In this document: in pieces, positions 36,226 to 45,603 of the stretch
Numbering within the stretch: the first letter of the stretch is position 1
Layout: every line of letters starts with the position of its first letter
Origin: Allodiplogaster sudhausi
Taxonomy: Eukaryota; Nematoda; Chromadorea; Rhabditida; Diplogasteridae
Reading direction: 5' to 3'
Assembly (NCBI GenBank): GCA_945643635.1
Contig: CALZFC010000056.1
Coordinates: 1,074,501-1,138,500, forward strand
DNA: 64,000 nucleotides
Position numbers and translations under genes: made by a program
Notes under the pieces: generated by a model
Databases searched by the model: none
What the model saw: only the letters and a program-made list of their open reading frames with translations
What the model was told of the DNA's origin: nothing

Positions 36226-36346
36226 TTCTCTCTCTCATTCTCTTTCCCTCTCTCTCCTTCTTTCTCTCTCCCTCTCATACCTTGGCCTCCTCCCATCCCC
36301 CACAGTAACTGCCGCCGTCATCGAACTCAAAACGGCCGCCGTTCAT
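29524..36346 (-). CDS. JPH: Junctophilin (MORN-repeat junctional membrane protein)
   Basis: Tethers endoplasmic/sarcoplasmic reticulum to the plasma membrane in excitable cells. The ATG at 36346 opens [24 protein letters not shown] repeats continue with [19 protein letters not shown] (about 36121-36049), [20 protein letters not shown] and [17 protein letters not shown] (about 35822-35660), and YAGTW and HDGYGTEVY (about 35320-35265). Next is [17 protein letters not shown] (about 35165-35010). A basic linker exon (about 34745-34567) contains [10 protein letters not shown]. The second MORN group, [19 protein letters not shown] and [15 protein letters not shown], lies at about 32575-32260, followed by the alpha-helical region [18 protein letters not shown] (about 32153-32012). 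A long Pro/Ser/Gln-rich exon (about 31025-30240) is divergent. The tail anchor, [19 protein letters not shown], ends with basic ERKRSK and the stop at 29524. All junctophilin landmarks are present. The largest intron (about 32583-34565) holds only GA/CT tracts. Confidence 0.95.
29847..29992 (-). repeat. Polypurine (GA)n tract with G10 run in a junctophilin intron
   Basis: On the plus strand this reads GAGA repeats with GAGGGGG-type blocks and a run of about ten G near 29918. On the coding (minus) strand it is a polypyrimidine tract inside a 3'-proximal intron. Confidence 0.85.
31401..31437. repeat. Perfect 14-bp inverted repeat in an AT-rich junctophilin intron
   Basis: GATAGTAACAAATT (31401-31414) is followed after a 9-nt loop by its exact reverse complement AATTTGTTACTATC (31424-31437). 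It lies in a roughly 900-bp intron (31030-32010). Confidence 0.8.
32180..34520 (-). repeat. Series of (GA)n/(CT)n tracts in junctophilin introns
   Basis: GA on the plus strand at about 32180-32257, 33577-33663, 33866-33908, 33990-34038 and 34421-34522. The opposite orientation (CT on plus) is at about 32786-32932. The 34421-34522 tract contains interspersed GAGC units. Apart from these, the 32.6-34.5 kb intron shows nothing recognisable. Confidence 0.8.
36132..36287 (-). repeat. (GA)n tract beginning at the first junctophilin donor
   Basis: On the coding strand, the intron after MORN repeat 1 opens GTATGAGAGGGAGAG and continues as a GA/GAAA purine tract for about 150 bp. It occupies nearly the whole intron. 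Confidence 0.8.
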
Positions 36347-36439
36347 GGTCTCCGCCCGCTGCTTCTCAGAAGAGCGAATGGCGAAGGATAACGGAGATTG
36401 CTAGAAGGGGCCGCATCTGCAGCATCAACTCAAAGAATC

Positions 36440-36523
<84 letters not shown>

Positions 36524-37344
36524 TGGAGAGAGGGAGAGAAAGAAAGAGAGAGAGAGAGAAAGAATGAACACGGACGAGATCACGAGGAAGCAGAAGAAAG
36601 GGGAGAATAGAATGCAGAGATGAAATAATAAAATAACTTGACAATTAAGGATAAAAGCAGATAAAAAGGACAGCGAAAGTAAGGATTAATGCTCGGGAAG
36701 AGAGAAAGGATTGGCGACAGGGCCAGGATGAGAGGAGGGGGAGTGCCGTCCGCTTCTCCCTTCGCATCCCTCTCCTCTCCGACTTTCTTTCTCTCTTTCT
36801 TCTTCTTTCGTCCTTTTCCACTTTAACTCTTTAACTCCCTTGCTTCATTTCTCACAAACCTCTCTCCAGTTTCACCTCTCTCATTCCTTCTCTCTACCCT
36901 CTCTCTCCCTTCCGTTCTTTTCAACTTCTCTAACTCCCCATCACTCTCACCACCCTCCCAACGAGCTGTCTGCGAGACTCACACAATAAACAAAATCGAT
37001 GTGTGGGGTGAGCGAGAGCGCGACGACGAGGGAGAGAAGGAGAAGCCGAGGGTTGCCCCCCTCACTACCTCTGCTTCACTCCCTTTTTTCTCCCCGCTTT
37101 CCTTTATCCCTTCCCACCCCCCCTCTCCGCTCCAATGTCTCTCTCTCTCTCTCTCTTCCCCACCCTTTCTAGTCCCTCTGTCGTCTTGACTCCCCTGTTC
37201 CCTTAAACTCATCTCTATTATTTCTCTCCCTTTATCTCTGCAATATCCGAACGATTCCTCTCCCATTCTACCTTCTCAGACAAGAATCCGTGATGTGTAG
37301 CAATCGCTCACTTCCCTGTGGAACTTCTTAAAGAATGAAATAAT
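36347..37344. other. Region upstream of junctophilin and downstream of taxilin
   Basis: Contains GA repeats (36440-36565) and a CT-rich stretch (36770-37220). These probably form promoter/5' UTR of junctophilin and 3' UTR of taxilin. No coding segment was supported. Confidence 0.5.
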
Positions 37345-38184
37345 TTATTGTGCATTATCAGGAGTAGTGAATGTTTCAGCGGAGAGAGTGCTGGGTTGAG
37401 AGAGATCACTCTCGTGTTGGGGGGAAGAGAGTGTGTTAGGCTGAGAGAGATCTGTCTTGTCTTGGCGTGAAGAGAGAGAGCGACAGAGAGCCTCAAGCGC
37501 TTTCATCTTCTTCTCTTGAACAGTTGCTGCCTCATCCAACTCCTTTTTCTGCATGGTCAAGACCAGGACGGTTCTGAACGGGGCCGGCTTTCTTCTTTTA
37601 CAGCTCCTCTAATTATAAACTGACTTCGTCGAGTCGTCATATTTCTGCTTCCATTTGCTGGCATCCGCCTCCACTTTGCTCAACTTGTTATTCACCTAAA
37701 TCCATTTACCCAACATTTATTACTGGCATATTTCCATATAATTCTTTTATATTAGCGAATCTTAGGAGATGAAAAATGTCTTTCCTTACGAGGAACTTAA
37801 GAATAGCATTCTTGAAATTGAAGATACGGCAAAACAAATGACTGTCATACCTTATCGATCTGCCGCTTAAATTTATCGAAAGCTTCACTGGAAGAAGCGA
37901 GGCTTTTGTGCAGCGCAGAGTATTTCTCTGCATATTGCTTGACCTTAACAAAATATCTTCTACACGGCCAAATTAAGCATTTTGGTTAGCTTCAAACAAC
38001 AACGTGAACTCACTGAAGAAAGAAAACGAAGCGGATAAAGCAAATGAATTAGAGAGACCGAGTGATATTGTGGAGAAAGATAAAGAGAAAGAGAAAGAGA
38101 AAGAGAGAGACAGAGTGAGAGAGAGAAATAGAAAGAGAGAGGGAGGAGAGAGAGAGTGTGTGTGAAAGAGAGAGTGAGCGAGAG

Positions 38185-38239
<55 letters not shown>

Positions 38240-39721
38240 CGCGAAGCATGCGTTCGCTTTCGATAGCACCCCCAACACGAGCCGTTCCCTCCAGCAAGGA
38301 TCTAAATTAACGTTGAATTCTGGAATATCCGAGGAATGGTGATGATTAGAAAATGAGAAAGAGAGCCGAAGTAGAATGACTCCGAATGAAAGTGGAATAA
38401 GGAACGGGAATGGAAAGATTGACGACTCCACTTGATGAGCTGAGAAAAGAAAGGAGAATGTTGGATGAGAATGACATGGGAAGACTACAAGGTAGTTCAA
38501 TGCTAAAAAAAAGATTATAAAAAGTGAATAAAACTACATATTACAAAAATTCATCGAGTGAAATATGTAGTGAGACGTTGAAATGTAATAAGGATTTGTT
38601 TAGCAACACGGATCCGAAAAAAACATAGATGAAAAGAAAGGGCGCGTACAAATCACAGGCATAAGTTGAATAGGTTAGAACGGCGTAAATCTTCACCCGC
38701 ACCACAGTCCTCATTTTTGAAATGCTGATTAAAGTATTACATACGGGCAGTTTACAGAGACTACTGTGGGTTCACTAAATAGATGTTAAATGTCTTGAAT
38801 ACGATTCAATTATGATCCATTGCAAAAGGGAGAATTGGTCACCTGGCAAGTTCCTCCTTCTCAAGAAGATGCTTCTCCTCCATCAGTTTAGCCGCTTCCA
38901 AGCGGGCCTTCAGAAGTGCGATCTCAGCGTCTTTTGCTTTCCCGAGCTCCGTCCAATATTTATCCTTCTTATCGTGCTGGAAAGCTCACCGTAAAAAACA
39001 AAGCATTAACACTGAGAAGAAGCCGCGACAGACTTGGTCAGCGAAGGCAGCAATCTTCTCTTGGTATTCACTCGAGAGCTTGGCAAGATTAGCAGAGAGC
39101 CTTGCATTGTCAGCAGCCAATTCGTCGCTCTTCCCGTGTCCCTCCTGGATGGTGTGTTCGATGTCCTTCAGAGACTCCCTCAGCTTCTGCACCGCCAATG
39201 CTCGCTCGTCCTCTAATCCCTTCATCCGCTTCACTCCGTCTTCACGAATCTCAACTGGAGTGGTAACGCTGAATACTAGAAGGGCGTACTGAAACCTCTT
39301 TGTTATATCTCTGGAGTTCCCTGCAAAGTTCTTCCAGCTTGGACTTGGACTCCTCTGTCTTGAGTAGTAAAGTGTTCATCTTCTCCAACTTCTTCTCCAT
39401 CCCAGAATATGCCTTCTTCAGCTGTTCATTCTGCGAAATTTATATTTTAAAATAGTAGCAAGAAAATGAGCAAATGAAATTGCAAGAGAACAGAATATAT
39501 GAAGGAAACTAAAAGAAAAGAATAGAAAGTGGAAGGATACCTCTTTGGTCTTCTCGTGAAGCAGGCTCCGGATATTCTCCATTTCCTGAGTCTTTCTAAC
39601 TCCGTCCACGCCTTTTTCATTTGCAGAAGTCAGTTCATCCTCAGTTTTCGCCTTCGAAGACCCTATTAACCTTCGATAAAGTAATACTACAAACTGAAAA
39701 TAACGAACCAGCTCCGGACAT
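37345..39721 (-). CDS. TXLN: Taxilin family coiled-coil protein
   Basis: A long coiled-coil protein that binds syntaxins and functions in vesicle traffic. The ATG at 39721 gives MSGAG, joined across an intron of about 50 bp to SSKAKTEDELTSANEK. Heptad-rich exons follow in order. The first are NEQLKKAYSGMEKKLEKMN and CRELQRYNKEV (about 39430-39300), GLEDERALAVQKLRESLKDI (about 39234-39040) and KDAEIALLKARLEAAKLMEE (about 38980-38845). Then come RVGGAIESERMLREQ (about 38300-38240), VKQYAEKYSALHKSLASSSE and FDKFKRQIDK (about 37945-37860), and VNNKLSKVEADASKWKQKYD (about 37700-37620). The last exon has LTMQKKELDEA and KMKALEALCRSL. The QYAEKY...SSSEAFDKFK block, W(K)xK(Y), and KALEALCRSL are diagnostic for taxilins. 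A short C-terminal tail contains two near-identical Leu-Ser-Gln-Pro repeats. Confidence 0.88.
38078..38235 (-). repeat. (GA)n tract in a taxilin intron
   Basis: GA repeats on the plus strand, with GTGTGTG and GAGC interruptions, are pyrimidine-rich on the coding strand. Confidence 0.8.
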
Positions 39722-40665
39722 TCCACTCTTCTGTTTCATAATGAAGCAGGAGGTTCGTGTGGATAAGGCAGGGATGGATCAGTCTCCGGAAGAGATGAGA
39801 GAACACGAAGATGCAAGAGACACGAGACACGTCAGACGTCTGCTTAGGTTGTAACGGAGCTACGCGCCACTGGCATCTGCAGTCAGGTGGCAGAGAAGGG
39901 AGGGAGAGAGACAGGAGAGAAAGAAGGTAGAACGACACGAGAGACTGAAGGGAGAAGAAAGAGAGAGAAAGAAGTGAGAAAGAGAGAGAGAGAAAGAAGT
40001 GAGAAAGAGAAAGAGAAAGAAGGGAGAAAGAGAGAGAAAGAAGGGAGAGACAGGAGAGAAAGAATGGAGAGAGGGACGAGAGAAAGGAGAGAAAGAAAGA
40101 AAGCAGATAGAGCGGGAAGAAAGTAAGTCGCAATGCCGGTGATTTTGCGACTTCTTAATGAAACAGAGAAAAGAGGGACGAAAGAAAAGGAGGGATGGAA
40201 GAAGTAATAAGAAAATGATGGAGAAGTGGAAATGAGAGAAGGAATGGGAGGCAGCAAAGAAAGCAGAAGAATGATAGGGACATCCACCAGAGGTCATTCT
40301 ACCTAATCCTAGGCTCGAAATGAAACCCGCGAAACAGCTTCGGAATGTCCATGCGACGTGTGAAATATGAAATCTCCTACAGAGAAGAGAAGGTATTCGT
40401 CTCGCAGTTCAAGCGGAAATAACCACAAATTTTTTTCACAAAATGAATGCACCCAATTCTTTTATTTATCTCATACGAATCGCAAAGAATATAACCCGCT
40501 TGGCTCACGCGGTGTGAAAAACCTGCATTTCACTCAATTTCAGACCATTGACACCATAGCAGAAGAAAAGAACAAGCATTCCTCGCCTCTTGAACAGGAT
40601 AATTTATGAGGCTCACTGAGTATTATTATGACAAGTAATAGCCAAGAAATGGGAAGACTAATGAG
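39722..40665. other. Intergenic region upstream of taxilin
   Basis: Contains a GA/GAAAG purine-rich stretch (about 39895-40115) and AT-rich sequence. An 80-codon plus-strand frame (40367-40609) has no recognisable features. Confidence 0.45.
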
Positions 40666-41682
40666 TTAGTCTCTCGTTGTGAAGCGGTTCCTCTTGATGA
40701 GACGTCTTCGCAACTCTTCCAGGCTGATGTCATCTTCGTCTCCACTTGAAGATCCTGTCACTTCAAAGTCTCTCTTCCTTCCGTGTCGCTCCGATGTCCA
40801 ATCCATTCCCGAGTAGTTAAGGCGCAAATCTCAACTCTAGGCCAGTCAAACAACTGACAATCGTGTGAATTTTAGAGAAACCGACCAGAGTGACGAGACC
40901 TCAAGACCATCCTCGTTGGAGCTGCTTCTGGGAGAATATCGCTCACATACTCAGCATCTTCTCCCTTCTTTAACTTCTCATCAGCCAGCTTCTTCCTATG
41001 AAAATCAAAAATAACAATTAAAATACAAGAAGAAACAATGAATTTACACAACTGCTGCAAATGAACAGGAAGGGATTGTAGAGATACCTAATAGAATTGA
41101 GAATCCTTTGTCGTCTATTCATACTCTGACGTGAAGGAGGGGTAGAAGTTGGCAGTAAGTGATGAGAATCACAATCCGAAGATTCACTTGGTTTTCTCTT
41201 CACAGACGAAAGCTCGAGTGGCTTGGTAGGAGAAGAAGATGGCGATGCGGAAAATTCGTATACATTCTCGGCTTCGTTGGACTCCACCTCCAACCGCATC
41301 CGACGAAGTTCACTCGCATATATTTTGCAGTTGAGACGGAAGCCACGCTGGCCAGTACTGTAATTTATTTATCTCCGAAAATTTTTGGCACATCTAACGA
41401 AACTGTTAAAAAACAACCAACAGTTCACAAGTGGCAGAAGAATAATTAATATCGCCAGCGCCTAAATTTTGCTTCTGAAATGAAAGACAAAATATTGAAC
41501 AGCTTTTTAAAATAACTGCAACAAAAAGATCTACGCTCTCGTGTTCTAACAAGTTCGACGGCGTTATTAAGGGAATTTGGTTTAAAAAAAAAACTGACCT
41601 TAAAAAGATTTGAAACATGAAGTGGAGTCGACCGATGCTGTTTCACCTCATCTTCGCTGTCGCTGAATGGAACAGGCTCCAT
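40666..41682 (-). CDS. Unassigned small charged, probably nuclear protein
   Basis: Not recognised. I chose the ATG at 41682 because it opens MEPVPFSDSEDEVKQHRST, an acidic/CK2-like start, and the exon ends at a good donor (AAG|GTCAGT). Exon 2 (about 41352-41088) encodes RGFRLNCKIYASELRRMRLE, then a Ser/Pro-rich stretch and RRQRILNSIR. Exon 3 (about 40997-40890) has KKLADEKLKKGEDAEYVSD and TRMVLRSRHSG. The last exon has MDWTSERHGRKRDFE, an acidic GDEDD patch and SLEELRRRLIKRN before the stop at 40666. The total is about 210 residues, alternating acidic and basic, with no membrane segment or known domain visible. The coherent splice phases support a real gene. A chromatin or RNA-processing role would be speculation. 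Confidence 0.6.
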
Positions 41683-42150
41683 CTGTGCTTTCCGAAAAGG
41701 CAGGCCGCCAAGGAATGGGAACAAAATAACCGCAACCAAAGACAGATAAAGTACTCATCATGAATACTCAGGTAAAAAGCGAATGGCCAATTCCCCGCGC
41801 GGTAATGGTGCAACTGATGCAAAATTGCTAATATTTCGCGGAAATGGTTCGTTAATGGTAGGACGAGTATCAGTAAACTAGTTGATTTGCGCCATTAGCT
41901 GGCCATTACTTGGGCATTTATTGGCCATTATAAATTTGAAAAGTCTTGGTTGGAATATCAGCATTCTGTAATCATATTCATTGGCGGGATATTAAATGTG
42001 TATTTAAATGCACTGCTATCTTGACTTGAGCTGAAGACTTGAAAGTTGAACAGCCTTGATTGAATGGTTACTGCTGTTGTTTAATGTCGTTTGTTGATTT
42101 CAGGCTCGTTATTGAAGAGTTTGAACGATTTTTTTTTGACCGAGACGCCT

Positions 42151-42618
42151 AATGTCGTCTGAAAGGTTTGCTCATGGTATGATTTTAAAGGATCATTATT
42201 TTAGCCGAATTGGTTTATTCTTATATAAGTTTTTGTCTTTCAGGAGCTCCTGAGTGTTTTTTCCTACATTTTACGAAGCAATATCATCGATTGGAGCAAA
42301 ATGTAGGTTATAGCTGGCTTTGCTGTAGAGTATGATGATGTGCTTCTTTTTAGGTCTCAATTTCGGCCACGCTCGTATGTCTGGCCTCTTTTGTCGATTA
42401 GGAGGTAATCGAGCGATAATTTGACTGCCATCGAGGAAGAGCAACGAGCAGGTTCTTGTAAGAGTGAGGGTTTTCGTGTTGTATTTGTTGTAGTTCCAGT
42501 GTCGTCTATTGATGACGTTGATGTCGATGATGAGGAAGTAGAAGACGGGCAGGAGTTCGATGATGATGGCCAACGGAGCTCGGAGATCACATTGTCTTTA
42601 AAAACGGACAACCACTGA
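42151..42618 (+). other. Possible small spliced gene inside the TIR element (uncertain)
   Basis: An ATG at 42152 opens MSSERFAHG, followed by a donor-like GTATGATT. After TTTCAG (42242) the frame continues APECFFLHFTKQYHRLEQN. A later block (about 42499-42618) encodes an acidic tail, SSIDDVDVDDEEVEDGQEF, to a stop. The middle exons cannot be joined in one frame with confidence. It could be a decayed transposon gene or chance. Confidence 0.2.
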
Positions 42619-42936
42619 ATTAATGTTCGAGTTTACCTACGAGTGATTACCCTGTCTTTTAATTCCATACTAAGACTAGAATCCCCGCCCATTTCCCATT
42701 TTTTAGAATGTCCTTGAGGTTGTTAATGCTTCCATACTAGTATTTGTTCACTATTTGTGTACCACATTTTAAGTTGTTAACGATGCCAAACCATGCCACT
42801 TAATTGTCTTCGTTATCGCTCATTTATCGTTGCCTTTCGGTTTCTCGTTATCTCTTCTCTTGGTATGCTTTTTTCCTTGGTAAATGTCTTAATTTTTCGT
42901 CACATCTGTGGAAGTGAATAAAAGGCCCAGGTAATT

Positions 42937-43072
42937 TTTTGGTGTGGTTCACACCAAACAACAGTACGCCATTTAATGGCAGAGAAATGGAACGCAATAA
43001 TTAAATCGCAGAAAAATTTATTTTTAGTTTGGTTCACACCACCCTACAGTGCTCCATTTAATGGCTCAAAAA
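42937..43072. repeat. Tandem pair of ~85-bp units with a palindrome inside the TIR element
   Basis: GGTTCACACCA near 42946 and 43031 starts two related segments that both continue to CCATTTAATGGC. The first copy is embedded in an imperfect palindrome, TGGTGTG-GTT-CACACCA. Confidence 0.7.
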
Positions 43073-43698
43073 TGCTGTGGGAAGTGCCAGTTAAGTTTGC
43101 AGTATATGCGTGTTAAAGCCACTGTATTGAAAGGTTAATGCGGAGAAATTTGTTTAATGGTTCACTATTGGTGCATTATTGCTGAAACGCGTATCAGTAA
43201 ACTACCGTGTTTGTACGGTAATTACTGGCCATTACTGAACCATTTATTTGCCATTCGCTTTTTACTTGAGTACATACGAGCCCTGAATGGCAAAGCACAA
43301 TATCTTCTCCAGCAGCACCCTTTACATATGTATTACACCATGCGCAAAGAGCACTGATCGGTACCATGTACATCAAGTTTCTTTGAAAGTAAAAATTCTG
43401 ATTAACAATTAAATATTATCGCTGAAAAATATTTGCAATTTCTTTTTTTTAATACGCATTCGAATTTTTATACTTGATCATGAAATTTAGTAATGAGTGG
43501 TGTATTGTGTGACCATAAATCAGTTAGTTGTTTTACCGTTTACAATTTTGCGCGAAATTCCAAAATTCTAAATCCCATTTTCATCCTCTCGCGTCGCTGT
43601 ACGCCGAGAGTATTTTCTTTCTTTATACACGTTTACTCACTGCTAAGCTTTACGATCACTTGGTTTCAGTGAGCGGGAAAGTGCTTTAAACCCCCTAA

Positions 43699-45033
43699 AT
43701 GGCGCGTAGTCAGGACTGCGAGGCCGAGTTCGTCAGGGTTTTCTGCAGAGTCCGCCCTTCCAAAGAAGCCGTTCCCAGAAATGTTTGCTTTCACTTCTCT
43801 TCAGTTCAATTGGATAGTAGTGGCTCACTTCCAGATTCTCGATTTGCTCCCCCAGAATCGGATCCAGCTGGTGGGAGTCGGCGAAGCGACATCGAAGATC
43901 TACGATTTCGAGGGCGTCTTTGGAGAGACATCATTGCAGGTAGACTGAAGAGTGGAGGAGATGGCTCATTGAACGAGGAAGTTTGGAATGTCCTTTGAAG
44001 GAGGCAGTTTATGCGGGGGCGGCAGACAGAATCATCCGCGGTTGTTTGGATGGATACAATGGGACTGTGTTCGCGTATGGACAGACTGGGTCAGGGAAGA
44101 CCCACACCATGCTCGGCCCTTCCATCGATGGCCGTCTAGACAGGTCCAAGGATGGACTCATTCCCCGTGCACTCCTCAAGCTGTTCACCTGTCTCGAGGA
44201 TCGCAAGGCTCAGGTGAGTTCTCATCATCTAGATGCATCTGTTTTTTGAGCCTTTAGTGCTGCGCAAAGTCGGTAACTCTCCCCCCCCCCCCCTCCGACC
44301 TGATCAAAACCGTATTAAATTCACAGGTCCGCTCAGAGAAAAATTCTTATATGTTTCCCTGTAGACACCGACGTCGTTTAATTTCTCTGTGAAAGTCTCG
44401 TTTGTGGAACTTTACAACGAGAATATCTTCGATCTCCTGGATGGCGGAGGCGAGAAGCTGCGACTGCGGTTGGAATCCCCATTCCCTGCAAGAGCCTTTC
44501 CTATCTTTTTTTTTTGCAGACACGATCGGGACGGGTCGGTGTACATTGCAGGAGCCAGTGAGGAATTTGTGTCGACTTCGATTGACGCGATGAGAGTGAG
44601 CACAGCCTTGTCCTTTTCCTTGTAGAGGAAGTCGACTGCTTGAGGTGGTGGAGCGGGGATGGGAACAGCGTCGAGTGGCAGAGACCGCCATGAACCGAGA
44701 ATCCTCTCGCTCACACGCAATTCTCTGCCTTCATGTTCGTTTTTTCTTTTCTTTTCTGTGTCGCTAATATATTTTTTTGGTAGACATTTATCTAACTTTA
44801 GGTTACTCGAATGTATGGTTAGTGGTTTTTTTTTTACTTTCTAGGTAAGCACAGATGTCTATGAAAATGGGATGGAGATGCAGAGAAAGTCGTGCCTGCA
44901 TCTCGTGGACCTGGCAGGGAGTGAGAGACAAACGCATTCCAAGACGGAAGGATCACGACTCAAAGAATCGAGTCACATCAACAAGGCTAGCCTTCTCTCT
45001 CTCTCATGATCGGAATTGTCCGCAGTCCCTTCT

Positions 45034-45088
<55 letters not shown>

Positions 45089-45561
45089 CTCTCTCTCGCT
45101 GTCTCTCTCTCTCTGATTCCTTTGCAGTCGCTGACAGTGCTTGGCCGAGTGATCCGAGTGCTGTCGGAGCCGCTGGGGGAGAAGACGCACGTTCCGTACC
45201 GCGACTCTCTGCTCACCCACATCCTCAAGGATTCCCTTGGTGGCTCAGCCCGAACTGCCGTGGTTGTCAACGTCCATCCCGACCTGAAGTATCTTTCTCT
45301 TGTAGTATAGCCTTGAAATGAAGACTTCTTCTCATCAAGGTACCTCGCCGAGACGCATTCGACTCTTCAGTTCGCCCAAAGTGTCCGCCTGATCAAGAAC
45401 ACGCTGATTGCCAATGAGGATCTGAAAGGAGAGAGTGTCCTCGCTTACAGGAACGAAATCATACGACTGACTACCGAACTGGCCAAAATGGAGGCTGAGA
45501 AGGAGCAGGCGAGCCTCTTCCTCTCTATCCTTCTCCCTCTCACTCTCTCTCTCTCTCTCTG

Positions 45562-45603
<42 letters not shown>

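Larger units (their letters stand above)
41767..43270. mobile_element. TA-flanked 1.5-kb terminal-inverted-repeat element (Tc1/mariner-type, probably non-autonomous)
   Basis: The left end CTCAGGTAAAAAGCGAATGG (from 41767) and the right end, read in reverse complement, CTCAAGTAAAAAGCGAATGG (to 43270) match with one difference. Each is bordered outside by TA (41765-41766 and 43271-43272), the classic Tc1/mariner target duplication. A subterminal block near 41870-41945 (GTATCAGTAAACTA then TGGCCATTACT) recurs in direct orientation near 43190-43250. No transposase was recognised. The element fills most of the interval between the unassigned gene (-) and the kinesin (+). Confidence 0.75.

Noticed and set aside
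40367..40609. 80-codon plus-strand open frame
   Set aside because: Intergenic, with no splice context, family features or unusual composition.
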